A stretch of 64,000 nucleotides of DNA, taken from Fibrobacter sp. UWB15. GTDB lineage: Bacteria > Fibrobacterota > Fibrobacteria > Fibrobacterales > Fibrobacteraceae. Shown here piece after piece: positions 42,176-50,128 of this stretch (the stretch's first letter is position 1; the number at the start of each line of letters is the position of its first letter). Both the position numbers and the translations under genes were made by a program. The stretch covers positions 992,001-1,056,000 of the forward strand of contig NZ_FXBA01000001.1 in the NCBI RefSeq assembly GCF_900177705.1, in the 5' to 3' direction. Below the pieces are notes generated by a model. The model was not told where the DNA came from, made no database searches, and worked only from the letters and a program-made list of their open reading frames with translations.

Positions 42176-42538
42176 TCAAATAACGGCGTCAATTTTTTCG
42201 TTCCAGTGGTCCGTGGTTTCACGGGCCACTTCGTTTCCACAGTCGTAGATGCACAGGACGCAGATTTCATTCACGACTTCGTAATCGGAGCCGCCATTGA
42301 ACACGTTCGCATTGCCGTATTCTTCACGGTCTTTCCACAGGTAGACTTTGCAGGCGTGTTTTTCGGATTCCGCCTTGCAGTAGGCAGCAAGCATGTCTTC
42401 GGTAAGGTCAGCGGCACAAGTCGCGGCACCCGCAGCCCCATTCACCACCAAGGGCGACGCAAGGATTTCGGCAAGCGTTATGACGCGCGTGCCATCCTTG
42501 GCCAAAATTCGCCCGGCGATGTTGTATTCGACTTCCAT
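42176..42538 (-). CDS. Hypothetical protein, 120 residues
   Basis: A soluble, acidic protein with four or five Cys (AATCAADL, AAYCKAE, HACKVY, EICVLCIYDCGNE). No family is recognised. It starts four bases after the preceding gene and is the last of three co-directional genes (trmJ, a membrane protein, this one). Its base composition is like the chromosome average, unlike the AT-rich gene before it. Confidence 0.6.
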   Translation of the reverse strand: MEVEYNIAGRILAKDGTRVITLAEILASPLVVNGAAGAATCAADLTEDMLAAYCKAESEKHACKVYLWKDREEYGNANVFNGGSDYEVVNEICVLCIYDCGNEVARETTDHWNEKIDAVI

Positions 42539-42542
42539 ATAA

Positions 42543-43139
42543 TTAAAAAATCATAGCAACATTTGCACCAAATCTATGATTTAAAGGATCAACTAAAGGT
42601 GCTGCTTGTAAATTTATTGTATATCGTCTTTTATATTGTTTCAAAATATTCTCATATTCATCGGCTCGTCTTAATTTATCTGTTCCTCGAGCCCTAAATA
42701 CAATTCCTGCCAAAAATAATGGAGCGCTAACAGCTAAACTTATTTCACCTGCAAGAAGATATCCATCACTTACGTCTTCATTAATTTCGTAATTTGTAAC
42801 AAGAATTGTTCCTGTAGCAATACCTGCAAGACCTAGAATTAACAATATATTTCCTGTAAAACGACTCCTATTTCCAACAGCCAAGTAACGATTTACCAAA
42901 TCCTGATAATAAGCAGTACTATCTTCTGCTAAAACATCTTTTTCAATTTTATTTCGTGAATCTTTATGAATTTCTTTAGATGTTTTTTTCTGCTGTACAT
43001 GATAAAGAGGAATTTCTCCTTTTTCATGTACAAGACCAATCGTTTTTCCCTGTTCATTAACAACGTATGTGGTATCCATCTCTTGTGCATACAGCACAAA
43101 AGGTAAAATCAACACTACTATAGCAAACAGAATTTTCAT
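42543..43139 (-). CDS. Hypothetical exported membrane protein, AT-rich
   Basis: A 198-residue protein: signal peptide (FAIVVLILPFVLYA-QE), a charged helical part (50-90), two transmembrane helices (about 95-115 and 127-150), and a charged tail. No family is recognised. The gene is clearly richer in A/T than trmJ and the flanking genes, with codons such as AAT, ATT and TTA common, which suggests acquisition from another source. It lies between trmJ and the 120-residue gene with gaps of only four bases, so it is expressed in this operon. Confidence 0.6.
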   Translation of the reverse strand: MKILFAIVVLILPFVLYAQEMDTTYVVNEQGKTIGLVHEKGEIPLYHVQQKKTSKEIHKDSRNKIEKDVLAEDSTAYYQDLVNRYLAVGNRSRFTGNILLILGLAGIATGTILVTNYEINEDVSDGYLLAGEISLAVSAPLFLAGIVFRARGTDKLRRADEYENILKQYKRRYTINLQAAPLVDPLNHRFGANVAMIF

Positions 43140-43143
43140 GGTT

Positions 43144-43911
43144 CTACTCTAGGTCTTTTTGTAGTTTCTTAGCGGCCTTGTCGGCGGCCTGTTCCAGACG
43201 GGCAGGCTTTTTCGCAAGATTGCGGATGAGGCCAAACAAAGCGGAAAGTTCGTTGCGCGTGGGGTGCAGGCGCTGCAAGAGCGTATTGAGGAAGTTGTCG
43301 CGCCACGACTGGTCGTGATACTGGCCCGTCAAATAGCGGTCCAAGAACTTCTTGAAGCTATCAATTTGGTCGATGGTCGCCGGAGCCGTTTCGCAGGCAC
43401 CCTTGCTTCCGCGCTTTGCACGACCTTCGCCGTTCGCGAGCGCACCGCTGCGGCAAAGTTCGTAAAGTCCCACCGTCACCGCCTGCGCCAAGTTGAGGCT
43501 CATGAGCCCCGGCACTGGAATTTCGCACTGGTAGGTGCAGGCGTTCACTTCTTCGGTTTCGAGGCCGCAAGATTCGCGGCCAAACACCAGCGCAATCGTT
43601 CCGTTCTCGGGCAACAATTCCGAAAGCCCAGGCATCATCGTGTGCTTGATCGCAGACCCGTAAATGCGACGGCTAAACGCGACGGCACAGGCGCAATCAC
43701 CGATGGCATCTTCGAACTTGTGCACGATAGTCGCCTTGTCCAGAACCTCGTGGCTGTTCGGTGCCGTGTGGTAAGAATTTTCAATCACCTTGTCACGCTT
43801 CGGATAAACAATATAAAGTTCATCGAGGGCGTAGCAGTGCATGGCGCGGGCCACAAAGCCCACGTTGTGCGGATGTTCCGGTTCAACAAGTGCAACTCTG
43901 AATTTACGCAT
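43144..43911 (-). CDS. trmJ: tRNA (cytidine/uridine-2'-O-)-methyltransferase TrmJ-like
   Basis: A 255-residue SPOUT/TrmH-family enzyme: VALVEPEHPHNVGFVARAM (motif 1), IALVFGRESCGL (motif 2) and VPGLMSLNLAQAVTVGLYEL (motif 3), which forms the knot and SAM site, then a TrmJ-like C-terminal helical extension. It methylates the 2'-O of position 32 of tRNAs. It is the first gene of a three-gene unit. Confidence 0.9.
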   Translation of the reverse strand: MRKFRVALVEPEHPHNVGFVARAMHCYALDELYIVYPKRDKVIENSYHTAPNSHEVLDKATIVHKFEDAIGDCACAVAFSRRIYGSAIKHTMMPGLSELLPENGTIALVFGRESCGLETEEVNACTYQCEIPVPGLMSLNLAQAVTVGLYELCRSGALANGEGRAKRGSKGACETAPATIDQIDSFKKFLDRYLTGQYHDQSWRDNFLNTLLQRLHPTRNELSALFGLIRNLAKKPARLEQAADKAAKKLQKDLE

Positions 43912-43916
43912 AGGAT

Positions 43917-43972
43917 AGTAAGAAGTAGACAGTAGACAGTAGACAGTGGTTAGTAGTTAGTAAACAGGGGTT
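43917..43972. repeat. Heptad repeat (eight units)
   Basis: AGTAAGA AGTAGAC AGTAGAC AGTAGAC AGTGGTT AGTAGTT AGTAAAC AGGGGTT: the longest and cleanest array of the window. Its TTA supplies the stop codon of the nucleotidyltransferase gene (43957-43959, minus strand). Confidence 0.7.
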
Positions 43973-44862
43973 GGAGGGACGTTCCACTTGAAACCCTTGC
44001 CACGGATTTCGTTTTCGATTGTTTCGCCTTCGGCGATTTCCGCGCCGACATAAATGACGGAATGACGGATTTTCACACCTGCGGGCAGTTCGACGCCCGG
44101 TTCAACGACAGCTTCGTTCGCGTCGCGGCCTAGTTCCTTGAGGCGAGCTTCCACCGCAGCCATGAGACCTTCGGGCGAGCCCATGTCAATCCAAGTCGCA
44201 TGCAACTGCGTCATATCAATAAAAGGTGCACGCCCCGCCGCAATTTCTTGCTTCCAGAATTCGCGGATATCGAATTCACCGTCGCGGATTCGCGAAAGAG
44301 CCTCGTCGCTATACCAAGAAACGCCAGAGAACGTCGCGGGCGCACCTTCTGTAGCGCCGAAACGGCCGACCACGCCGGCCAAGCGTCCGTCTACACCGAC
44401 GCGGAAAGTATTCACCTTCGGAAAATCCACCGCGAGCAATGCCACCTGCGGCCCATTCGGCTGAGCGGCCAACGCCTGCGCATTTTCAACAAAAGCCTTC
44501 AAGTCAAAATCGCAATAGGCGTCGCCATTCATAATCAAGAGCCCACCGCGGTAGCCCTCATTATAAATACGCTTGAGCGGCCCTGCCGTCCCCAAAATGT
44601 CAGGCAGCTCCACCCAGACTTTTTCGAAACCTAAAGTTCCACCCGCCGAAACGACCTGTTCGGCCAGGTAATGGGCATTTGCGTGCAAACGAACGTTTCC
44701 GATAGCACGCGCCTTACGGGCCTGCAAGTCGAGAATCGAGGCATCAACCACGGGAACAAGGGGCTTCGGCACGTCGTTCGTGAGCGGACGCAGACGGGTT
44801 CCAAGGCCTGCCGCCAGAATCAAAACATTCAGGGAATCGTTATTCACAAGGGAATTTTCCAT
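43957..44862 (-). CDS. Sugar-1-phosphate nucleotidyltransferase (MurNAc/mannose-type)
   Basis: A 301-residue GT-A-fold nucleotidyltransferase: LILAAGLGTRLRPLTNDVPKPLVPV as the NTP-binding signature and LLIMNGDAYCDFD as metal-binding Asp. A C-terminal part (about 245-301) resembles a short left-handed beta-helix. Such enzymes activate sugar phosphates to NDP-sugars. The sequence resembles the short MurU/ManC-type group, but substrate cannot be decided. ATG 44862 is the first in-frame start with a normal NTase N-terminus; the frame extends far upstream on the antisense of the next gene, which is not coding. The last residues come from a heptad repeat. Confidence 0.85.
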   Translation of the reverse strand: MENSLVNNDSLNVLILAAGLGTRLRPLTNDVPKPLVPVVDASILDLQARKARAIGNVRLHANAHYLAEQVVSAGGTLGFEKVWVELPDILGTAGPLKRIYNEGYRGGLLIMNGDAYCDFDLKAFVENAQALAAQPNGPQVALLAVDFPKVNTFRVGVDGRLAGVVGRFGATEGAPATFSGVSWYSDEALSRIRDGEFDIREFWKQEIAAGRAPFIDMTQLHATWIDMGSPEGLMAAVEARLKELGRDANEAVVEPGVELPAGVKIRHSVIYVGAEIAEGETIENEIRGKGFKWNVPPTPVY

Positions 44863-44943
44863 TATATGTATAAAGATAGAAAAAGGCGTTCTAAAAAAAA
44901 ATAACACACATCCGCAAAGCAAGAATTCTATTTTTAAGGCACC

Positions 44944-47205
44944 ATGAAGAAACGTTACATTGCCCTTATCGTTCTCGCGGCCCTGATTGTCGTTGTCATC
45001 GCCGCCCTCAAAATCGCCCCCGGCGTAGCCAAGAACTACGTAGTCGAACACTCCGAAGAACTCATCGGCCGAAAGATGAAAATCGAAAACGTGGAATTCA
45101 GCCCGTTTACGTTTACCGTCACCGTCGACGACTTCGCCATCTTTGAACCCGACGGCTCCACTCCCTTCGTGGCATTCGAAAAGTTCCGCATCAACGTGAA
45201 CCCCACGCGACTCCTCGCTAAAGAAATCAGCGTGAGCGAAATCTACCTGAAAGGCCTCTACACCCGCGTAGCACAGAGAGGCGACCTGTTCAACTTCAGC
45301 GACATTCTCAACAAGTTTGCCGCCGACTCGACAGCCGACACCACCGCCGCAAAGGAAGAACCCAAGGTCGACGCCACCGCAGCGGACTCCGCCCAGGCCC
45401 TGAACCTCGACCCGACCGAAGCCTTGGGCGGATTCAGCGTCGCCATCGAAAACATCACTCTTGAAAAAGGCAACATCATTTACGAAGACCTCAAGGTGGG
45501 CTCCAAGATCCACATCCAGGACTTCTCCGTCGCCATTCCCGCCGTCTACTTCAGCAACAAGAACACCGACATCGGCGTGAACCTCAAGTTCGCAAACGGC
45601 GGCGACCTGGGAGTCAAAGTCCAGTTCAACATGAAGACGCAGGACTTCGGTGTGAACGTCACGCTCAACAAGCTTGCGCTTGCCGTCGCAAAGCCCTACC
45701 TCAAGGACTTCATCAATTACAAGGATTTCGAAGGCACACTCGGCGTGGACCTGAACGTCGCGGGCAACGTGAACAACGTCTTGTCTTCGAACGTGAGTGG
45801 TACAGTCTCTGTCGACGACATCAAGCTCACCGAAACAAGCGGCAAGGCAATCGGCGTTGCACACGTCGGCGTAGGCATTGCCAAGGCAAACGTAAACGAA
45901 ATGGATTTCCGCGTGGATTCCGTGATTGTAGACGGAGCATACGCACACCTCGACCTCTTAAAGAACGGCAAGACCAATATCGACATTTTGCTCGAACCGC
46001 TGAACAAGCCCGCAAAGGCCGCCCCGGTCGACACGACAGCAAAGGATGAACCCAAGACCGCCGAAAAGTCCAAGCCACTCAAGGCCGTGATCAACAAGCT
46101 GCAAGTGGTCAACACCAACGTTTCTGCATCGGACCACACGCCCAAGCAGACCTTCAACTATAAAGTCAGCAACATCGCCGTCAACGGTTCCAACATCAAC
46201 TTCAACACCCCCTGCACCATCAACGTTTCTGCAGCCTTCCCCGAAGGCGGTGCACTCACGCTCAAGTACAAAGGCGCACTCTCCGACATCGGCACCATGG
46301 ACGCCTACATCAGCGTGAAGAACCTCGCCCTCAAGCACTTCTCGCCGTATAGCCACCACTACACCGGCTACCCCATCAGTTCGGGCACCATGGCATTCGC
46401 CAGCGAAAACAAGATGAACGACTGGAACATTGAAAGCAAGAACACCATCGACATCTACAACATCGACGTCGCTGACAAGGACGGCTCCACCGACCCGGAA
46501 TACATGGTCCCGATGAAGGTCGGCCTCTACATTCTTAAAGACAAGGATGACAAGATCCAGTTCGACGTTCCCGTAAAGGGCAACGTGAAGGATCCGGAAT
46601 TCTCTTACCTGAAGATCGTATGGCAGACCGTGATGAATTTGCTCATCAAGGTGGCGCTCTCGCCGCTCAAGGTGGTGGGTAACGTGGCCGCCACGGGCGC
46701 AGGCGTTGTGGGCATTGACCTCGGCAAGAACGACGAAATCTACATCGATCCGCTTGCAAGCTCGTTCACCAGCGAACAGTTCGCCAAGGCCCAAAAGATG
46801 GTCGAAGCCCTCGCCAAGGACAAGAAACTCAAGATGAACTTCGTGCAGAACTTCAACATGAAAAAGACCGTCGAAGCCTACAAGACGCACAAGCTCAAGA
46901 CCGACTTCTACAAGGCCACTCAGAACAAGACGACGCTCAACGAACTCGACGAAAAGGCCATTGTCGCCATCGAAGACAAGGACAGCGCCTACGCCGCCTA
47001 TGCCGCAGAACACGCCAAGGAACTGGACCGCAAGACCATGGAAAAAGAAATCCTCGCCATGGCCGAAGCCCGCAACCAGGAACTGCTCAAGACCTTGCAG
47101 CAGCAACCCGGCGTGACCAAGAAAAACGTCACCGTGACTACGGCCCCGCGCGGTTCACTCACGCAGAAGAAGGCCATGTACAAAGTGCAGATTGATGTAC
47201 AGTAG
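44944..47205 (+). CDS. AsmA-like DUF748-domain protein
   Basis: A 753-residue protein with a single N-terminal transmembrane anchor (residues 4-23), then repeating beta strands of the AsmA/DUF748 type (VENVEFSPFTFTVTVDDFAI, GTLGVDLNVAGNVNNVLSS, and PVKGNVKDPEFSYLKIVWQTVMNLLIKVALSPL, the conserved C-terminal DUF748 block), and a charged helical tail. AsmA-like proteins of the repeating-beta-groove type bridge the periplasm and help move phospholipid or other lipids to the outer membrane. It is a single-gene unit with AAGG before the ATG and its own terminator. It may complement the MCE system at 8-11 kb. Confidence 0.82.
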   Translation: MKKRYIALIVLAALIVVVIAALKIAPGVAKNYVVEHSEELIGRKMKIENVEFSPFTFTVTVDDFAIFEPDGSTPFVAFEKFRINVNPTRLLAKEISVSEIYLKGLYTRVAQRGDLFNFSDILNKFAADSTADTTAAKEEPKVDATAADSAQALNLDPTEALGGFSVAIENITLEKGNIIYEDLKVGSKIHIQDFSVAIPAVYFSNKNTDIGVNLKFANGGDLGVKVQFNMKTQDFGVNVTLNKLALAVAKPYLKDFINYKDFEGTLGVDLNVAGNVNNVLSSNVSGTVSVDDIKLTETSGKAIGVAHVGVGIAKANVNEMDFRVDSVIVDGAYAHLDLLKNGKTNIDILLEPLNKPAKAAPVDTTAKDEPKTAEKSKPLKAVINKLQVVNTNVSASDHTPKQTFNYKVSNIAVNGSNINFNTPCTINVSAAFPEGGALTLKYKGALSDIGTMDAYISVKNLALKHFSPYSHHYTGYPISSGTMAFASENKMNDWNIESKNTIDIYNIDVADKDGSTDPEYMVPMKVGLYILKDKDDKIQFDVPVKGNVKDPEFSYLKIVWQTVMNLLIKVALSPLKVVGNVAATGAGVVGIDLGKNDEIYIDPLASSFTSEQFAKAQKMVEALAKDKKLKMNFVQNFNMKKTVEAYKTHKLKTDFYKATQNKTTLNELDEKAIVAIEDKDSAYAAYAAEHAKELDRKTMEKEILAMAEARNQELLKTLQQQPGVTKKNVTVTTAPRGSLTQKKAMYKVQIDVQ

Positions 47206-47231
47206 GAAGGGGAAGGGTTTCCCCTCACTGC

Positions 47232-47261
47232 AAAAAGAGCGCCTTTAAGCGCTCTTTTTTT
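47232..47261. terminator. Bidirectional terminator between DUF748 gene and thiG
   Basis: AAAGAGCGC-CTTTAA-GCGCTCTTT followed by TTTT; A-run on the other side. Confidence 0.85.
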
Positions 47262-47272
47262 CGTTACCCCTT

Positions 47273-47299
47273 CGCCTAGGGGCGTAGCCCCTAAAACCC
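47273..47299. repeat. Interspersed palindromic repeat
   Basis: CGCC then TAGGGGC-GTA-GCCCCTA then AAACCC. A related element (CGCCTAAGGGC-CCT-GCCCTT-AAAAACCC) lies at 60.6 kb. Confidence 0.55.
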
Positions 47300-47303
47300 A
47301 AAT

Positions 47304-48071
47304 TTAGTCGCGGAGAAATCCGGTAAGCGGATCAGAGGCAGAAGCGCCGCGGGTCAGCACGCGGCCAAGGCCAGCGAGGTACGCCTTGCGGCCCGCTTCA
47401 ATTGCCTGTTTAAAGCTCTGCGCCATGAGCGGCAAATCGCCGGCGGTTGCAAGTGCGGTATTCGCCATAATCGCGGCAGCGCCCATTTCCATGGCAGCGC
47501 ATGCTTCAGAGGGCTTACCGATACCTGCATCTACGATAATCGGGAGGTCTATTTCATCGATGAGAATCTGGATGAATTCGCGAGTCGAAAGTCCCTTGTT
47601 AGACCCAATCGGAGCGGCAAGCGGCATCACGGCTGCGGCACCCGCGTTCGCGAGGTCGCGCGCCACGTTCAAATCCGGGTACATATACGGCATCACGACG
47701 AAACCTTCTTTCGCCAAGGTTTCTGTCGCCTTGATGGTTTCGTAGTTGTCGGGCAAAAGGTACTTCGTGTCGCGCATGATTTCGATCTTGACGAAATCAC
47801 CGCAGCCGAGTTCGCGGGAAAGTCGCGCAATGCGCACCGCCTCTTGGGCGTTGCGTGCGCCGGACGTATTCGGCAACAACGTTACGCCCTTCGGAATGTA
47901 ATCCAGAATATTTTCGTGATCTTTAGTGTTTGCACGGCGCACGGCGAGAGTGACAATCTCTGCGCCAGCATCGCGCACAGCAGCCTCAATCAGCTTGAGG
48001 GAATACTTTCCGGAACCTAGAATAAAGCGGGAATTGAATTCGTGACCACCAATAACGAGTTTGTCGTCCAT
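47304..48071 (-). CDS. thiG: Thiazole synthase ThiG
   Basis: A 255-residue TIM-barrel protein: [17 protein letters not shown] at the start, VTLAVRRAN with the Lys/Arg region, [20 protein letters not shown], and [18 protein letters not shown] as phosphate site. It forms the thiazole phosphate of thiamine from DXP, dehydroglycine/glycine imine and ThiS thiocarboxylate. ATG 48071 has AGAAGG upstream. It follows thiF after 92 bases that contain a small palindrome and a TATATT, so it may also have its own promoter. Confidence 0.94.
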   Translation of the reverse strand: MDDKLVIGGHEFNSRFILGSGKYSLKLIEAAVRDAGAEIVTLAVRRANTKDHENILDYIPKGVTLLPNTSGARNAQEAVRIARLSRELGCGDFVKIEIMRDTKYLLPDNYETIKATETLAKEGFVVMPYMYPDLNVARDLANAGAAAVMPLAAPIGSNKGLSTREFIQILIDEIDLPIIVDAGIGKPSEACAAMEMGAAAIMANTALATAGDLPLMAQSFKQAIEAGRKAYLAGLGRVLTRGASASDPLTGFLRD

Positions 48072-48122
48072 AAAGCCTTCTTTTTTGCAAGGCAAAATAT
48101 AGCAAAGTTCAACAAAACAAAT

Positions 48123-48153
48123 CCGATCCTGACATTCGTCAGGATGACATCGG
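48123..48153. repeat. Palindromic repeat between thiF and thiG
   Basis: ATCCTGAC-ATTC-GTCAGGAT with outer CCGAT/ATCGG. It belongs to the 'GTCATCCTGA' type of intergenic elements also seen at 11.9 and 23.4 kb. Confidence 0.6.
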
Positions 48154-48163
48154 AAACGAGATG

Positions 48164-48826
48164 CTACTCTAACCCAAGAATCAAGCGGATAACAGCCAAA
48201 GCCTGGTGGGCGGCGCAAAGCATTACACGCGGGGCAACCAGGCCGATTCCGTCATTCACGTCACTTTTGCCGTCACCGCAAACATAAAAGCGCTTTGTCA
48301 CCTTGCGGGTCGTAATCGAATTACCGCTATCGAAGCCCGCCATGCCGGAACCCGCGACCAAGAACTTTTCGGGCATGTTTTCGAGCACCGTGTTCACAAG
48401 CATCGCCTTCGCTTCGGCATTGTCAAACGCCTCGCAAACCACGTCGGCCTTGGCCAGGAGCGGGACCGCATTTTCGGCAGTCACCTTTTCGAAATGCGTC
48501 TCATATTCCGTATACGGCGCAATCTCATTCAAATTCGCAAGCAAGGCATCAGGCTTCGGCATGCCTACCTGGCACGCCTTATACTGCTGGCGATGCAAAT
48601 TCGTCACATCAACGCAATCGAAATCAATCAGAATGAGTTTACCGACACCGGCACGAGCCAAAGAAATCGCGATATTCGAACCGAGGCCGCCCAAACCGCA
48701 AACAGCAACCGTTGCCGCCTGCAACTTTCGCACAGCCTCTGCACCCTGCCGCTTTTCAAGCGCAGTAAGCATTTCTTCGCGAGTAGGCTCGCGGGAATCG
48801 CGCATCTGCGAAAAATCGGCTTGCAT
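48164..48826 (-). CDS. thiF: Sulfur-carrier adenylyltransferase ThiF (family 2)
   Basis: A 220-residue E1-like enzyme: [30 protein letters not shown] as nucleotide-binding region, [16 protein letters not shown], and an adenylation Asp in EAFDNAEAK. It lacks the C-terminal zinc CxxC pairs of MoeB/ThiF family 1, as is usual for the shorter family 2. It adenylates the ThiS C-terminus so that sulfur can be added. The ATG overlaps the thiS stop (TGATG); a GTG three bases upstream could also serve. Confidence 0.88.
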   Translation of the reverse strand: MQADFSQMRDSREPTREEMLTALEKRQGAEAVRKLQAATVAVCGLGGLGSNIAISLARAGVGKLILIDFDCVDVTNLHRQQYKACQVGMPKPDALLANLNEIAPYTEYETHFEKVTAENAVPLLAKADVVCEAFDNAEAKAMLVNTVLENMPEKFLVAGSGMAGFDSGNSITTRKVTKRFYVCGDGKSDVNDGIGLVAPRVMLCAAHQALAVIRLILGLE

Positions 48827-49020
48827 CACCCGCCGCCTACAAAATTCACGACCTCGACGACATCGCCGTCGGCAAGCACCGTCTCGGCATACTTTGCCTT
48901 CGGAACAATTTCCTCGTTCCGTTCCACAGCGATGCGCACGGTATTGTACCCCGCTTCCGCAAGGTATTCGGCAACGGTCTTGCCCGCCGCATCGACACTC
49001 TGTCCATTAATCGTAAGCAT
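48826..49020 (-). CDS. thiS: Thiamine sulfur-carrier protein ThiS
   Basis: A 64-residue beta-grasp protein, starting LTINGQSVDAAGKTVAEYL and ending VEVVNFVGGG. The terminal Gly-Gly is the site of adenylation by ThiF and thiocarboxylation. It is the first gene of thiS-thiF-thiG. TATATT ends seven bases before the ATG, so the operon mRNA is predicted to be leaderless. No TPP riboswitch can be placed in front because no leader exists. Confidence 0.92.
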   Translation of the reverse strand: MLTINGQSVDAAGKTVAEYLAEAGYNTVRIAVERNEEIVPKAKYAETVLADGDVVEVVNFVGGG

Positions 49021-49026
49021 AGAACA

Positions 49027-49032
49027 AATATA
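49027..49032 (-). promoter_or_regulatory. -10 box of leaderless thiSF(G) operon
   Basis: Minus-strand TATATT. The predicted +1 (49020) is the A of the thiS ATG. Confidence 0.55.
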
Positions 49033-49160
49033 AAAAAACAAAAAACCGGCATCACACGCCCGTTTGTAGACAATATATTTGTTTTGTAATTTACACAACA
49101 TATTCTGTCATACTTTTGCTATTAAAACTTATATTTGCAGACAAACAAGGAGACTCAAAC

Positions 49161-50126
49161 GTGAAAAAATATTCCCATGCATGGATTGCCTTTATGGCGA
49201 TTAAGCGTTTGGAAGTTATCGCCACCACAACCGACGAAAAAGTCATTAGCGGTGTTAGCGAAAAAGTACGTACAGAGGCAAAAGCCCTGGTCAAATGGTT
49301 CAAGAACTACCGCGACTTCGTTATCAAGGGAGCCTGGTACCCCGACGATGTTTTCAAGGACATGGCAACGAGCCACATCGTCAAATACCGCCCCGCCGAA
49401 GACGGCACCTACAACACCTTCGGCAGTTTGCCCTCGACCCATAGCATTTACACCAAGATGTCCAAGGAATCGCCGCTCAAGGGCAAACCCTACACAATTG
49501 AAGGCGGCAACTGCGCAGACCGCTGCGAAGCTATTTCGCACAGCATCATCGACAACTTCAAGATGCTCAACCGCGAAGAAAAGGGTTGCCCCATCGCCAC
49601 CTCCGGCAACCACATCGCCATGCGATTCTTTATCTTGAGCCATTACATTGCCGACTGCCACATGCCCCTGCACTGCGACTGCCGCCCCTATTCCGACGGC
49701 AAGGGCATTCACGGCGGAATCGAAAAGAAATGGGAAGACGCAATCAGCAAGGCATACAAAATCGACAAAGACAACAACCGATTCTTCTACGACCCTGACG
49801 GATACCCGCTACCGCTGACAGCATCTTCGTTTACCACGAACGTGGAAAACGACATTGCATCCCGCAAGTACATGCACGGCTGGGGAGGCAAGAACAATAA
49901 CGTATGGGACTACATGAGCATCGTTTCGCAGTATTCCTACCTGTTCTCGTATTTCTTGATTCCCGAAGATTTCGAAAACACGAAATCCATGAAGGAATTC
50001 GAAACGGAAACCGAATGGGGCAAATATTTCGAGATGTACAGCACCATGATTTTTAACGATGCCATTGATTCCGTCGCCCGAATCTGGCTGCACATCTGGA
50101 TCAAGTACAAAGACTGGCTGAAGTAA
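49161..50126 (+). CDS. S1/P1-nuclease or zinc phospholipase C-like protein
   Basis: A 321-residue all-helical protein with His/Asp motifs of the S1/P1 nuclease and zinc-dependent phospholipase C superfamily: HAWIAF at the N-terminus, DRCEAISHSIIDNF, and LSHYIADCHMPLHCDCR, which matches the HxxxDxHxPxH zinc-site pattern. GTG 49161 is preferred over the upstream TTG at 49116 because AAGGAG lies nine bases before it. With this start there is no signal peptide, which is unusual for the family. It would hydrolyse a phosphodiester. It is convergent with the GH43 gene, two bases apart. Confidence 0.75.
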   Translation: MKKYSHAWIAFMAIKRLEVIATTTDEKVISGVSEKVRTEAKALVKWFKNYRDFVIKGAWYPDDVFKDMATSHIVKYRPAEDGTYNTFGSLPSTHSIYTKMSKESPLKGKPYTIEGGNCADRCEAISHSIIDNFKMLNREEKGCPIATSGNHIAMRFFILSHYIADCHMPLHCDCRPYSDGKGIHGGIEKKWEDAISKAYKIDKDNNRFFYDPDGYPLPLTASSFTTNVENDIASRKYMHGWGGKNNNVWDYMSIVSQYSYLFSYFLIPEDFENTKSMKEFETETEWGKYFEMYSTMIFNDAIDSVARIWLHIWIKYKDWLK

Positions 50127-50128
50127 CC

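Noticed and set aside
44863-45948. N-terminal extension of the nucleotidyltransferase over the antisense of the DUF748 gene
   Set aside because: The Val/Asp/His-rich translation is typical of an antisense shadow, while the normal NTase N-terminus begins at ATG 44862.
48940-49160. TPP riboswitch before thiS
   Set aside because: The predicted transcript start coincides with the thiS ATG, and no THI-box-like sequences are visible upstream.
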